64,000 nt of DNA from Candidatus Limnocylindrales bacterium. GTDB taxonomy: Bacteria > Desulfobacterota > Binatia > UBA1149 > CAITLU01. This document shows, in pieces, positions 26,127 through 35,564 of this stretch; position 1 is the first letter of the stretch, and every line of letters begins with the position of its first letter. The position numbers and the translations under genes are program-made. The notes beneath the pieces were generated by a model. It made no database searches. It saw only the letters and a program-made list of their open reading frames with translations, and was not told the DNA's origin. The stretch is from positions 186,001 through 250,000 of the forward strand of contig DATNBU010000008.1 in NCBI GenBank assembly GCA_035571835.1, given 5' to 3'.

Positions 26127-29100
26127 CTACTTGGTTGCTGCATTGAACAGCTTGTCCGTATTCGTCTTGGTATCGCCGAGCGAGAACTGACTGGTCCAGC
26201 ACATTCCGTCGCCGTTGATGAGCTGGACGATCACGTTCGGGTCTTCGCTGAAGAACGACGCACCGGCCGGAGCGGGCAGGGCGAGGTTGGCACCGCCGGC
26301 GCCGATTTTGACCCGCGTGTTGCCTGTGTCCCCGGCCCGCAGCTGGGCTTTGACGACGCCTTCGGAAAGGCCGTCCTTGTCCTTGTACTGGACGACGCTC
26401 GGGTCGTTGCTCTGCCACCGCGTAGCCGAGGGAGCGATGTCGATCGACGCTTTGATGGAGGAGGTCCCGGAGCTCTCGTCGTAGACGCACAATGTATAGG
26501 ACGTCGCAGTGGTCGGCGCGCCGAGGTCTGCAGGGTCGAAGCCGTCGCCGCCCGACCATTGCCAGGACAGTTTGTCCTTGCCGGTCTTTGCCGAGTTCTT
26601 GACCAGGAGCTTCGTCGCCGGCGCGGCCAGGCAGGTGGATGCATCCCTTGGCGTCGGCGCGTTCACGCAAAGGGCCATTTCCTCGCTGCACGAGTCCGCG
26701 GTGCACGCGTCGGTATCGGCGCAGGTGTTCGGAATGCCAGTGATGCACGTGCCGGTGGCGTTGCACTTGTCGTTGATTGTGCAGAACTGGCCGTCCTCGC
26801 AGGGACTGTTGGCGACTTCGTAGTGACAGGTCGCCGAGCAGCAGTCGCCGTCGGTGTTGTTGCCGTCGTCGCACTGCTCACCGGCGAGGCCGTTGACGAA
26901 CTCGTCGCCGCAGAACAGGCAGCCGTTGATCCGCGTGCCGTGGCAGGCCTTGTTGGCGCAGACGTCGTTCTCGGTGCAGCGGTTGGTGTCGTCGCACGGA
27001 CTGCTGTTGGCCGTGTTCGAGCAGCCGGTCGTCAGCGAGCAGAAATCGTCGGTGCAGGCGTTGCTGTCGTTGCACATCGAATCGCTGGCGCTGTGCCGGC
27101 ACGTTCCGTCGGCAGCATCGCACGAGTCGATCGTGCACGAGATCGAATCGCTGCAGTTCTTGGGCGGATGCTGGCACGTGCCGCCGCTGAGTGCCGTGTT
27201 GCAGACGTCGTCCGTGCAGACGTCTCCGTCCTCGCACAGCGCGACGGTCGGATAGCCAGGCGAGATCGTCTGCGCGATGCACTTCTCGTTCTGGCATTCC
27301 GTGTTGCATCCGTCGCCATTCGACATGTTTCCATCGTCGCAGGATTCGCCGGCATCGATCGTGCGATTGCCGCACAGCGGGCACGGCGACAGCGAAGGAT
27401 CGACGACGAGGCTGGCGGTCGGAGTGACGCTTCCCTGCACCACAGGCGGCTTGGAAGCGGTTCGGTACCGCAGGGTGTTGGTGCCGCCCGACGAGGCCTT
27501 CATCGTGCTCCCGGACAGAAGCTGCATCATGTCGTGGGTGACCATCGTGTTGCTGCTGCCGCTTCCGGTGCTGTCGAGGCGTCCGCCCGACGCGAGCGTC
27601 ACGCGGCATGCGTCGACTCCCAGGTCGCCGCCGCTGACGCCGGACAGAACGAGGGTTCCTGCCACGCTCGCGCTCTGCTTCGCCATCAGGAGTGCGCTGC
27701 CGCCACTGCCTCCGCTGCCGCCGCTGACATCGCCGCTGCCGTTGAAGGTGAGATCTCCGGTGAGGGAGTCGATGTCGAGGGATCCGCCGCCGCTGCTGCC
27801 TCCGGTGACGTCGAAGCTGGAAGTGGAGCCCATGCTGGCCGCTCCGCCGTCGGCAGTCGCGTCGACAAAGCCGCCGCCGCCCTGAGTCCCGCTGGCCTTC
27901 GCAGTCACATCGCCGTCGATCGTGAGGTCGGCGCCCGACTCCACCGAAATGTCGGCTCCGGAGCCATCCGGCGCAGATCCGTTTCCGATCAGCCGGGTGT
28001 TCGCATCGAGCAACAGATTGCGATCCGCGTAGAGCTCCTGGCTGCCGCCGTCGCCGGCGAAGTTCTCGATGTCGGTATGGCCGCTGGTCTCCATCGTGCT
28101 CTTGTTGGAGGCCGAGACGCCGTTGAAGAACAGGTCGCGTCCCGCGGAGATGGTGATCTCGCCGCCGAAGCCCGCGCCCGAGGCGGAGTTTGCGATCAGG
28201 CTGCGCCCGATCGTGATGTCGCGACCCGACGTCAGGTCGACCGTTCCGCCGTCGAAGTCTCCGCCGATCACGCTGATGTCATCCTGGACGACGATGTCGG
28301 TGCCCGCGTTGAACTCGACCGAGCCGCCCTGCGAGCTGCCGCCTCCGGTCGCGTTGATCTTGTTGGTCAGCGTGATCGAGCCCGCTCGCGCGTCCACCGA
28401 AAGGCTGCCGCCGTCGGAATCGAGCGCCGAGCTGTTCAGAGTGATCGGCTTGGAGATGGAGACCGAATCAGCGGCGCGGATGACGATCGTCGCCGGACTG
28501 TCGGAGCTTCCTGAAATCGGTCCGGCGATGTTGACGGACGCGGTGCCGACCGTGCAGGTACCGAACGAGCAATCGCTGTTGCTCGAGCAGTTGAGCGGGT
28601 TATCGCCGCGACCGGTGCACGTGATCTGCGCGGGGCAGCTGCCGTAGTCGCAGTCGGCGTTGGTGGTGCAGCGCACGAACGTCGTCGAGCCGGAGCACCG
28701 GTGCAGCGCGCTGCAGGTTCCGAGCTGGCAGTCGGCGTCGGCCCCGCACGTTCTCGTGCTCTTCTTCGAGCATCGCCGGACACCGCACGGCCCGAGCTCG
28801 CAGTCGCCGATGTCGAGGCAGGGAACCAGGGGGTTCGAAGAGGTGCAGCGGCGACGCGCGAGCAGCAGCACCGATCCGCTGTTGGTTCCCGAGCTCGCCG
28901 GCCCGGCCGCATTGAGGAATGGGCTCGTCGTTGACGCCGAGAAAGCGCCACACGTGATCCTTCCGCTGTTGGTCCCGAAGTCGAACTCGCCGGCACCGGT
29001 CACGTTTACGGCGCGCGTACCGAAGTCGAGCACCGCGTTGGCGGTGACGTCGAAGACGCTGGTCACGTTGCACGGGTCGGCGTTGCTCGGGCAGACGTCA

Positions 29101-29219
29101 TTGGCGGTGGTCGCGGGAGTTCCCGCCGAGGCTGCGCTCGCGGCGAACGCGATCGCGATCGCGGCTGCCGCGAGTGCGCGAGCGGCAAACGGTGCAGTCC
29201 GAATGTTACGCGGCTTCAC
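26127..29219 (-). CDS. Cassette gene B1: 1030-aa secreted beta-solenoid protein with Cys-rich C-terminal half
   Basis: Signal peptide about residues 1-32. The mature start carries the box ANDVCPSNADPC followed by LDFGTRAVNVTG and ITCGAF, also present in the B proteins at 45056-46816 and 49186-50910. Residues ~115-225 hold extra Cys pairs (CxxxxDCxxGxC). Residues ~230-590 are short beta-solenoid turns rich in Gly, Ser and Asp, with SGRDITIG and SAGRDLFF, as in filamentous-haemagglutinin-like proteins. Next come CGNRTIDAGESCDDGN (~615), several CTDDxC repeats, a second CDDGN repeat (~770) and a beta domain ending CWTSQFS...TNTDK. Its ATG overlaps the stop of gene A1 by four bases. Likely a surface fibre; no export partner is visible. 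Confidence 0.85.
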   Translation of the reverse strand: MKPRNIRTAPFAARALAAAAIAIAFAASAASAGTPATTANDVCPSNADPCNVTSVFDVTANAVLDFGTRAVNVTGAGEFDFGTNSGRITCGAFSASTTSPFLNAAGPASSGTNSGSVLLLARRRCTSSNPLVPCLDIGDCELGPCGVRRCSKKSTRTCGADADCQLGTCSALHRCSGSTTFVRCTTNADCDYGSCPAQITCTGRGDNPLNCSSNSDCSFGTCTVGTASVNIAGPISGSSDSPATIVIRAADSVSISKPITLNSSALDSDGGSLSVDARAGSITLTNKINATGGGSSQGGSVEFNAGTDIVVQDDISVIGGDFDGGTVDLTSGRDITIGRSLIANSASGAGFGGEITISAGRDLFFNGVSASNKSTMETSGHTDIENFAGDGGSQELYADRNLLLDANTRLIGNGSAPDGSGADISVESGADLTIDGDVTAKASGTQGGGGFVDATADGGAASMGSTSSFDVTGGSSGGGSLDIDSLTGDLTFNGSGDVSGGSGGSGGSALLMAKQSASVAGTLVLSGVSGGDLGVDACRVTLASGGRLDSTGSGSSNTMVTHDMMQLLSGSTMKASSGGTNTLRYRTASKPPVVQGSVTPTASLVVDPSLSPCPLCGNRTIDAGESCDDGNMSNGDGCNTECQNEKCIAQTISPGYPTVALCEDGDVCTDDVCNTALSGGTCQHPPKNCSDSISCTIDSCDAADGTCRHSASDSMCNDSNACTDDFCSLTTGCSNTANSSPCDDTNRCTENDVCANKACHGTRINGCLFCGDEFVNGLAGEQCDDGNNTDGDCCSATCHYEVANSPCEDGQFCTINDKCNATGTCITGIPNTCADTDACTADSCSEEMALCVNAPTPRDASTCLAAPATKLLVKNSAKTGKDKLSWQWSGGDGFDPADLGAPTTATSYTLCVYDESSGTSSIKASIDIAPSATRWQSNDPSVVQYKDKDGLSEGVVKAQLRAGDTGNTRVKIGAGGANLALPAPAGASFFSEDPNVIVQLINGDGMCWTSQFSLGDTKTNTDKLFNAATK

Positions 29220-30046
29220 TTGGCAGCTCCCGCGCGTCCGGCGACATCGCCGCCGGCGTTACCCGAAGCCTGGATCCCGCTCACCTCGTGATCGGTGCCG
29301 GTTGCCATGACGCCGGCTCCGCCGTTGCCCTGCGTCACGATGTGTTCCACGCGGTTGCCGCGACCGCCGATGACAGCCCCGTTGCCGCGGTTATCGGCGG
29401 TCTCTGCGGCAACGATGGCGGCGCTGCCGTGAAGCTTGAGACCGTCGCGCGCGTTGCCGCGGGCCGTTACTCCCGAAACCTGATTGCCGTGGCCGGTCAG
29501 CCGCGCGCCGTCGCGTCCGTTGCCCTCGCTGCGGACGTCGTCGAGCTTTACGCCGCTGGCGTGAATGGAAAGACCGTCGGCGGCATTGTCGTGAACGTCA
29601 ATCGAGCGGACCTCGCGAAGTACGTCGCGCCCCGAGGCGCGGATGCCCGTTCCGAAGCGCGCGATCTCGGCTCTCGTGTCGCCCGGATCGCCGCCGACGA
29701 TGATCGCGCCGAGACGACCGCCGCGGGCAACGCGAATACCGGCGCCGTGGCCGCGGCCGACGATGCTCTGTCCGCCGAGATTGAGTGTGAGACTGTCGAC
29801 GTTGCCCGACGCGAACACCGTGAGCCCGTCGTCCGAACAGGGTTCGGTGACCACGGGGTCGGTGGGCCAGAGCACGGTGTCGGTTACGACGTTGTCGCCG
29901 CAGGCGCAGGCCACGCGCTTTCCGTCTACGCTGTCGCCGCAGGCTCCGGCCCCGGCCCATTGCGCGGTCGCGAGAACCAGCATGCAGGCCGCAGCCAGCG
30001 TCGGTCGCCGGCGCGCTGTGCCTGCCGGCCAATCAGTTCGTGTCAT
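29216..30046 (-). CDS. Cassette gene A1: secreted right-handed beta-helix protein
   Basis: 276 aa from ATG 30046, with GAGG about 10 bases upstream. A signal peptide (~1-33) leads to the Cys-rich start CGDSVDGKRVACACGDNVV, DPVVTEPC and DGL, shared with A2 and A3. From ~95 on the protein is a run of ~22-residue coils (SEGNGRDGARLTGHGN, ARGNARDGLKLHGSA, DNRGNGAVIGGRGN), the pattern of pectate-lyase-like parallel beta-helices. No catalytic Asp or Arg set is evident, so binding or scaffolding is more likely than lyase action. The last four bases (TGA within ATGA) overlap gene B1, which indicates translational coupling. First gene of the run 30046 to 24750. Confidence 0.85.
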   Translation of the reverse strand: MTRTDWPAGTARRRPTLAAACMLVLATAQWAGAGACGDSVDGKRVACACGDNVVTDTVLWPTDPVVTEPCSDDGLTVFASGNVDSLTLNLGGQSIVGRGHGAGIRVARGGRLGAIIVGGDPGDTRAEIARFGTGIRASGRDVLREVRSIDVHDNAADGLSIHASGVKLDDVRSEGNGRDGARLTGHGNQVSGVTARGNARDGLKLHGSAAIVAAETADNRGNGAVIGGRGNRVEHIVTQGNGGAGVMATGTDHEVSGIQASGNAGGDVAGRAGAAK

Positions 30047-30357
30047 TTCGAGATCCTCACTTCGTACCGTTCCCCCGGTCGCCTTATGACCGCGGGCCGG
30101 TCGCCGGGGTTGGGCACCAGCAAGATATCGGGAAGAAGGGCGATACAACAGTGAGCTTTTCCAAACCCTGGGCAGGGGACACCAGCGCGTCCGCGACGTG
30201 GTCGCATAGCCTGCACCCCTGAGCGGACGGGCTTCGGCCCGGAAGTGGCCGGAGCGCTTTTTCTTACGGCATTCTATAGGTTTGCGCTGTTTGTGGATCT
30301 CTCTTTGGTCTCGAACCGGCATGCACATGGAAGCCGGATCCCCGGAGGCGGGGCAGC
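30047..30357. other. Divergent intergenic region between cassette A1 and a STAS-like gene
   Basis: 311 bases with no open frame of note. It should hold the promoters of both flanking genes. One short hairpin with a TTCG tetraloop (CGGGC / GCCCG, 30228-30241) is present. I looked for known riboswitch cores and saw none I could support. Confidence 0.5.
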
Positions 30358-30747
30358 ATGTATCGATACAGCATCGATGAAAGCAGGCGTTTTGTGGTGG
30401 CGACGTTCGAAGGTGAGGTCGGCGATACCGACCTGTTCGACTACCTGGCGCACATGCTCGCGAACACCAGGTACGGCTCGGGCTGGCGCAGCCTGATCGA
30501 CCTTACGACAGCCGAAGTCGTGGACCTGACCCGCGCCGGCGTGCAGCGCATGCGGGCTCTCCCTTTGTATATGGAAGAGCGCCTGAACGGTGCGCGGGCA
30601 GCGGTGCTCGCGCCCAGACAATCCGCGGCCTACGGCATGGCCCGGATGTACGCGATGATGGGCAGCAATGCGCACTACGAGATCGCCGTCTTCTCGGACC
30701 GCGACGAAGCGATGCGCTGGCTTTTCCAGGAGAACAAACCGGCGTGA
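30358..30747 (+). CDS. SpoIIAA-like (STAS-fold) protein
   Basis: 129 aa. The pattern is that of the SpoIIAA-like/STAS family of stand-alone cytosolic proteins: an N-terminal strand pair (RYSIDESRRFVVATFEGEV), a helix (DLFDYLAHML), the strand-turn WRSLIDLTTAEVVDLT, then ARAAVLAPRQSAAYGMARMY and a final FSDRDEAMRWLF helix. There is no phosphorylatable Ser in the DS(x)G form of true anti-anti-sigma factors, so partner switching is not shown. Fifty bases upstream of the frameshifted gene. Confidence 0.75.
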   Translation: MYRYSIDESRRFVVATFEGEVGDTDLFDYLAHMLANTRYGSGWRSLIDLTTAEVVDLTRAGVQRMRALPLYMEERLNGARAAVLAPRQSAAYGMARMYAMMGSNAHYEIAVFSDRDEAMRWLFQENKPA

Positions 30748-30796
30748 TTCCCGCCCGCGCCGCCAGGCGGCGCGGCAATACGATGCTGGGGCGACG

Positions 30797-31650
30797 ATGC
30801 GCAACCTGACCACCAGAGCTCGGCTCGTTCTCGCGGTGATTCCAGCCGTGGTGGCTGCAACCTTTGCACTGTCGCTTGCGTCGACCGACCCGAAGACCGC
30901 CGAAGAGCTGATGCGCGAAAGCGGCCTGTGGCAGGATCTCGGCGAGGTGGCCGACGAAGTCCGATCCGGACTTCACGGATTCATCGAACAGAGCCCGAAG
31001 AAACCGGAACGCTCCGAGATCGCGCGCCTCGAACACCTCATCGACACGGCGTTCTCCTCCGAACGGCTTCGCAGCGTCGCAAGGGATGTCGTCGAGAAGC
31101 AGACCAACGAACAGCACGTTGCTGCGCTGCGGGAATGGTTCGCGAGCCCGGACGGCAAAGCCGTCACGAAGGCGGAGATCGCCGCGCCGGGCACGCGCGA
31201 AGGAATCGAGAAGCTCAAGAAAGAAGGGATCGTGCTGCTCGAGAAGATGCCGAAAACGAGGAGAGACCTTCTCGATGCCATCCTTGCAGCATCGCGCTCG
31301 GCAGAAGTCACGACGAACATTACGATCCGCTCGTCGCTCGCGGTGCTCGCGGCGCTTCACCGGTCGAACCCGGACTTGCCGCTACCGGCGAAAGCGAGCT
31401 GCGCGACAGACTCGAAGCCGCACGCTCACGAATGGAAGAAAGCCTCTATCCCGCGCTCGTCGAGATGTACGCAAGCGCCTATCGGGAAATTACCGACGCG
31501 CAGCTCGAGCGCTATGCGCAGCTGCTGACGAGTCCGTCCGGACGACATCTCAGCGACGTGCTCGCCAGAGCACTCGAAGCCGCAGTTGTCGATGGCGCGA
31601 GTCGCCTTGCGCGCGACATCGTGCCGTCGCGCGAATCGACTACCACCTGA
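30797..31650 (+). pseudogene. Frameshifted DUF2059-like secreted protein
   Basis: ATG 30797 opens a signal-anchor-like N-terminus (LVLAVIPAVVAATFALSLA). The frame stays protein-like to about codon 197 (ALHRSNPDLPLP), then turns into Lys/Ser/Arg-rich noise. At the same point, about 31375-31395, the next frame becomes protein-like and runs to TGA 31650 (GESELRDRLEAARSRMEESL, then YREITDAQLERYAQLL and SPSGRHLSDVL). A loss of one base (or gain of two) explains this. Repaired, the product would be ~284 aa with the DUF2059-type pattern: WFASPDGKAVTKAE in the first half and LTSPSGRHL in the second. The choice between true pseudogene and sequencing error cannot be made here. Confidence 0.75.
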
Positions 31651-31898
31651 TCGAGAAGGTTTCGACGCGCACGGCGGGAACCGTCGTCTTTCATGGTTAA
31701 CTTCGAACCATGGAGACGAACGGCATCACAATTCGCCGTAGTGTCGAGCATTTAAATCGCGACCCATCAGATGGGTGTGTTGCTGTAGTCAGATAGTGAC
31801 TGGCTCACGGTAACGCAGCTCCGTTACGCTGCGGCGATTCAATTTCATTCAGCCGTGACGATTTCGCGGGACGAGTCGTCCGGAAGGAACCAAGCGAG

Positions 31899-32180
31899 AT
31901 GAATATGAAGAAGACGCTGATCCTGGCGGCCCTGGCCGTCGTACTTGCCGGCGGCACCGCCGATGCGAAGAAACCGGTCAGAGGGGGTGGCGGTGGTGTG
32001 TCGACCAACTATGGTTGCACGACACTGCTCGCAGGCACCGTGCTGCGAAGCAGCGACGGCCTCAGTCAGACCTCGCTCAGTCAGACCACCTGGGCGTGCT
32101 ACCTGTGCAACATGACGACGCGGGTATGCGCGCTGCAGTCGCCGTCGTCGCTCATCGGGTGGACGTTCATCATGCCGTAA
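31899..32180 (+). CDS. Small secreted protein, unknown
   Basis: 93 aa. Start at ATG 31899 or 31905, with AAGGA about 12-15 bases upstream. Signal peptide residues ~1-24 (KKTLILAALAVVLAGGTADA), then a Gly run (VRGGGGGVST) and a short domain with four Cys in pairs (YGCTTLLAG, WACYLCNMTTRVCALQ) ending IGWTFIMP. It may be a small disulphide-bonded exported peptide. No family recognised. The 31651-31898 upstream stretch holds small hairpins but no gene. Confidence 0.55.
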   Translation: MNMKKTLILAALAVVLAGGTADAKKPVRGGGGGVSTNYGCTTLLAGTVLRSSDGLSQTSLSQTTWACYLCNMTTRVCALQSPSSLIGWTFIMP

Positions 32181-32181
32181 T

Positions 32182-32217
32182 GCGGCGAGGCGCTGCGGGC
32201 CGCTTCAGCTTTTTTTC
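32182..32217 (+). terminator. Terminator of the small secreted-protein gene
   Basis: A short GC stem (GCGGC 32182-32186 with GCCGC 32199-32203) then TTCAGC and seven T. It starts one base after the stop and overlaps the last codons of the convergent ychJ-like gene. Confidence 0.5.
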
Positions 32218-32702
32218 TCGCAGCACTTCTTGAACTTCTTTCCGCTGCCGCACGGGCACGGATCGTTGCGGCCCGTCTTGGGTGCGGACCGTCGCACCGT
32301 GGCCGGCTCGGGCGTATGGCCTTCCTTGAAGAGCCAGCGGCCGTCTTCCTTCACGAAGGTGCTGACTTCGTGATGCGTCTGCAGGTCGCCCTTCTTGTCG
32401 CGAAAACGCGCGATGAACTCGACGGTGCCTTCGGAGTCCGCGGCAGTGCCGCCGTCGGTGTCTACGATTTCCAGCCCCAGCCACTCGGAATCGGCAGCCC
32501 AGCGCTTCGCCGATTCCTCGTCGCCTTCATTCCGGTTGGTCGAATGCAGCGTGTCCATCAGGAACGGAACCTGACCCCGCGTGTAGGCGGTGTAGCGCGC
32601 ACGCATCAGCTGCTCGGCCGTCTCGGGCACCTGCTTTCCGGTCAGGAAACGGTCGCAGCAGCCGGCAAGCGCGATACCTGAACCACAAGGACACTCGGTC
32701 AC
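32205..32702 (-). CDS. ychJ: YchJ-family protein with SEC-C metal-binding motifs
   Basis: 165 aa from GTG 32702, chosen for its GGAGG site about 11 bases upstream and because the family begins at this Cys motif. The N-terminal motif CPCGSG...CC and the C-terminal [16 protein letters not shown] are SEC-C zinc-binding motifs; between them lies the UPF0225 (NTF2-like) domain with [12 protein letters not shown] and [16 protein letters not shown] motifs link proteins to SecB/SecA or ribosomes, but the role of YchJ is unsettled. Divergent from the methyltransferase-like gene. Confidence 0.92.
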   Translation of the reverse strand: MTECPCGSGIALAGCCDRFLTGKQVPETAEQLMRARYTAYTRGQVPFLMDTLHSTNRNEGDEESAKRWAADSEWLGLEIVDTDGGTAADSEGTVEFIARFRDKKGDLQTHHEVSTFVKEDGRWLFKEGHTPEPATVRRSAPKTGRNDPCPCGSGKKFKKCCEKKS

Positions 32703-32834
32703 GAGAAAACCTCCGGAGCTTCCATCCGGCGTTTTTTGCAGTTTCGGCCAGCGAGCACCATCGGACGCTGCACGCTCCACGGCACTGCTGCCTCCCGCTT
32801 CGCTACCTCGAGCGCTTTCCGCCATTGTGCCCGC

Positions 32835-33521
32835 TTGCAGGCCCGTAAACTCCTCGGATCCGGCGTCATGCCGGGCGGCGCGCTGCTTACGCTGCACGAA
32901 GAAGGCGCCGGCTTCGTCGTGCGCATCGGCAACGAAGTGCTCATGTCGAGCCGGCTTCACGGAAGCGAACAGGCGATGGCCGCCCGCAGTCTCGATGCTG
33001 CGCTGCGCAGCCGCCGGCCGCGGGTACTGATCGGCGGTCTCGGCATGGGATACACGCTGCGCGCGACGCTCGACATTCTGCCTGCGAACGCCGAGGTGGT
33101 CGTGGCCGAGCTCTTCGAGTGCGTGGTGGAGTGGAATCGGGGGCCGCTCGCCGCACTGACGAACGACGCACTCGGCGACCGGCGCGTGCGCCTCGAGGTC
33201 AAGGACGTGCAGCAGGTCCTGCGATCGCCCGGTGATGGCTTCGACGCCATTCTTCTCGACGTCGACAACGGCCCGGACGCACTGGTGACGCCCGGCAACC
33301 GCGGAATCTATTCGCCGTCCGGGCTTGCGACGGTTGCCAGGGCACTGCGCCCCGGCGGCACGTTTGCGGTGTGGTCGGCCTCGGCGAGCAAGCCTTTCGA
33401 GAAGGCCCTTGCCCGCGCCGGATTTCGCGCCGAGTCGGTCCAGCTTCCGTCGCGTCACGACAGCGGCAAGGGCGGACGCCACGTTCTCTTGATTGGACGA
33501 ACCGCGCCGTTTCCACGCTGA
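32835..33521 (+). CDS. Spermidine-synthase-like methyltransferase-fold protein
   Basis: About 228 aa from TTG 32835; the start is uncertain. ATG 32868 would remove the [12 protein letters not shown] segment that family members share, and the longest frame begins at 32736. The core has [17 protein letters not shown] (SAM-type glycine loop), [43 protein letters not shown] and a late [10 protein letters not shown]. This is the spermidine-synthase-like family seen in many bacteria without polyamine genes; the substrate is unknown. Cytosolic. Confidence 0.82.
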   Translation: MQARKLLGSGVMPGGALLTLHEEGAGFVVRIGNEVLMSSRLHGSEQAMAARSLDAALRSRRPRVLIGGLGMGYTLRATLDILPANAEVVVAELFECVVEWNRGPLAALTNDALGDRRVRLEVKDVQQVLRSPGDGFDAILLDVDNGPDALVTPGNRGIYSPSGLATVARALRPGGTFAVWSASASKPFEKALARAGFRAESVQLPSRHDSGKGGRHVLLIGRTAPFPR

Positions 33522-33681
33522 CCACGGATCGAACCGGCCAAGCGCGCACGCGTCGTGCCGGACTCGCTCGCGCACAGCAATTTTTTTGCCGCAGGCGAGT
33601 GACATTTGTCGCTCAGGTTGCACCACGTTGAGGCGAACGCCGCTGTACCTCTGCCGGTGCCGCGCTATCGTTCGCAGCACT

Positions 33682-34404
33682 ATGCTGCGAAACATCTTCT
33701 CCGTGTCGATTCTTGTGGTGCTGGCTGCAAGCGCTCAGGCCGCCGATACCTGCGGTGACGTCAACGCCAGCGGTACGGTCACCAGCAGCGATGCGCTTTC
33801 GGTGTTGAAGAAAGCGGTCGGACAACCGGTGACACTCCAGTGCCCGGCAGCGGCGACTACTCTCGAGACCGGACAGACGCTCTGCTACGACCAGGGCGGC
33901 GAAGCGATTTCATGCACGGGTACCGGCCAGGACGCCGCTCTGAAGAAAGGCGTCGCACAGAGCTTCACCGACAACGGCGATGGTACGATCTCCGACGACA
34001 ACACCGGCCTGATGTGGGAAAAGCTCTCGGACGACGACAGCATCCACGACTTCGACGAAGGTCTCTACGACTGGCAAAGTGCGTTCACGCAGAAGATCGC
34101 CACATTGAATTCGTCGAGCTTCGCCGGTCACAACGACTGGCGTCTTCCGAACGAGAACGAGCTCGAGACGATTCGCAGCCTGGGTGAGACGAGCCCGGCC
34201 GTATTTCCGATCTTCAACACGGGATGCAGCGCAGGCTGCACGGTCCTGACCTGCAGCTGCACGGTTTCCGATGCGTACTGGTCGTCGACGACCTATCAGC
34301 TCGACGAATCGTCGGCATGGACCGTGTACTTCGACGACGGCGATACCTACGCGACCGGCAAGACGATCCAGAACTACGTTCGCGCGGTGCGCGGCGGCTT
34401 CTAG
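33682..34404 (+). CDS. Secreted DUF1566 (Lcl-like) protein with a dockerin-like N-terminus
   Basis: 240 aa from ATG 33682. Signal peptide about 1-21 ([16 protein letters not shown]). Residues 24-53 are one dockerin-like loop-helix: [20 protein letters not shown] then [10 protein letters not shown], with Asp/Asn/Ser at calcium-ligand positions. Residues ~82-240 are a DUF1566 domain: [42 protein letters not shown] and a last [11 protein letters not shown]1566 proteins are secreted or surface-exposed, and some bind collagen. The stop overlaps the stop of the convergent hydrolase gene (34401-34404). Confidence 0.85.
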   Translation: MLRNIFSVSILVVLAASAQAADTCGDVNASGTVTSSDALSVLKKAVGQPVTLQCPAAATTLETGQTLCYDQGGEAISCTGTGQDAALKKGVAQSFTDNGDGTISDDNTGLMWEKLSDDDSIHDFDEGLYDWQSAFTQKIATLNSSSFAGHNDWRLPNENELETIRSLGETSPAVFPIFNTGCSAGCTVLTCSCTVSDAYWSSTTYQLDESSAWTVYFDDGDTYATGKTIQNYVRAVRGGF

Positions 34405-35564
34405 AGCGACTCGTAGACGGCCTGGAGAAGGCCGAGCGACCGCGGATCGCCGCGCACGTTGGCAAACATCTGGTTCATTGCGTAGCCGATGCCGAGCTTC
34501 GCGTCCGGATCCGCGCAGCCGAACGATCCGCCCCAGCCCGAATGCCCGAACGACCGCGGGTTCGGCCCGTAGATCACGCCGTCGTTCAGCAGGAAGCCGG
34601 CGCCCCAGCGCATCGGGAATCCGAGCACGAGATCGGTCGAGGCCACCCGCTCGCGCGTAGCCTCGGCAATCGTTTCGGCCGACAGATAGCGCCGGCCGCC
34701 CGACTCGCCGCCGCGCGCGATCATCGCGTAGATCTTTGCGATCGCGCGCGCATTGGTCTGCGCATTGGCAGCAGGAATCTCGGCTGCACGCCACCAGCGC
34801 TCGTTCGGCAATTCGCCGTCGAGCGGCGGATTCGCGAGCGCGGCGCGCGCGGCCGGATGCGGCGGAAGCGCTGGCTGCAGCGTGCCGGCCAGGACGTGCG
34901 CACGAAGCATCTCGCAAACGCGGCCGTCCTCGCTTTCCGGAAGCCCGATCCAGGCATCGGCGCCGAGCGGAACGGCAACCGACTCCGCAAAGAAACGCCC
35001 GAGCGAACGCCCGACGGTGCGGCGCACCAGCTCGCCGGCAAGAAACCCGTGCGTGACGGCGTGGTAGCCCGACTGTCCGGGCTCGAACATTGGCGCCTGC
35101 GCGGCCAGCCGCTCGGCCATGGCGTCATGGTCGGCGTAGTCGCGAGCGGAAAGCTTTGTGGTTGCACCGGAAAGTCCGCCCTGATGACTCATGACCTGAC
35201 CTACCGTCAGGTGCTCCTTTCCGGCAGCGGCAAATTCCGGCCACACGCTCGCGACGGTCTGCTCGTACGAGAGCCGGCCGCGGTCGACCAGCATCGCGAT
35301 GCACAGCGAGCTGAATCCCTTGGTCGTCGACCACACATTCGCAAGCGTATCCGTCTCCCACGGCCGCGAGCGGCCGCGGTCGGCGAATCCTCCCCACAAA
35401 TCGACGACCAGCTTGCCGTCGAGCTCGACGGCGAACGATGCGCCGACCTCGCGGCCCTCGGCGAAGTTGGTTTCGAAAGCGTCTCGCACGCGCTCGAAAC
35501 CGGGTTCGACGTGGCCTTGCACCTGGCCGTGAGCTTCGGGCTCGCTGCGTTCGGGTACGTTCAT
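34401..35564 (-). CDS. Serine hydrolase of the class-C beta-lactamase / esterase family
   Basis: 387 aa from ATG 35564. The nucleophile motif S-x-x-K is Ser79-Thr-Thr-Lys82 (VWSTTKGF); other landmarks are the tyrosine block GQSGYHAVTHGFL and the KTG-like HSGWGGSFG. There is no signal peptide, and DLWGGFADRGRSRPW matches EstB/LACTB-type esterases, so ester or lactone hydrolysis is more likely than beta-lactam resistance. Its ATG overlaps the stop of the upstream membrane-protein gene by four bases: last gene of a four-gene operon (39651 to 34401). Confidence 0.88.
   Translation of the reverse strand: MNVPERSEPEAHGQVQGHVEPGFERVRDAFETNFAEGREVGASFAVELDGKLVVDLWGGFADRGRSRPWETDTLANVWSTTKGFSSLCIAMLVDRGRLSYEQTVASVWPEFAAAGKEHLTVGQVMSHQGGLSGATTKLSARDYADHDAMAERLAAQAPMFEPGQSGYHAVTHGFLAGELVRRTVGRSLGRFFAESVAVPLGADAWIGLPESEDGRVCEMLRAHVLAGTLQPALPPHPAARAALANPPLDGELPNERWWRAAEIPAANAQTNARAIAKIYAMIARGGESGGRRYLSAETIAEATRERVASTDLVLGFPMRWGAGFLLNDGVIYGPNPRSFGHSGWGGSFGCADPDAKLGIGYAMNQMFANVRGDPRSLGLLQAVYESL

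Noticed and set aside
24771-28514. A 1247-codon open frame on the plus strand
   Set aside because: It runs through two secreted-protein genes on the minus strand that have signal peptides, ribosome sites and family motifs. Its own translation is low-complexity Ala/Val/Arg/Gly.
30047-30357. Riboswitch
   Set aside because: I looked for c-di-GMP and other conserved cores in this divergent region and found no match I could defend.
31690-31720. Terminator at CATGGTT...AACCATG
   Set aside because: The stem is short and AT-containing and no T-run follows, so I do not list it.
34401-35564. Antibiotic-resistance beta-lactamase
   Set aside because: No signal peptide and an EstB/LACTB-like pattern point to a cytosolic esterase.
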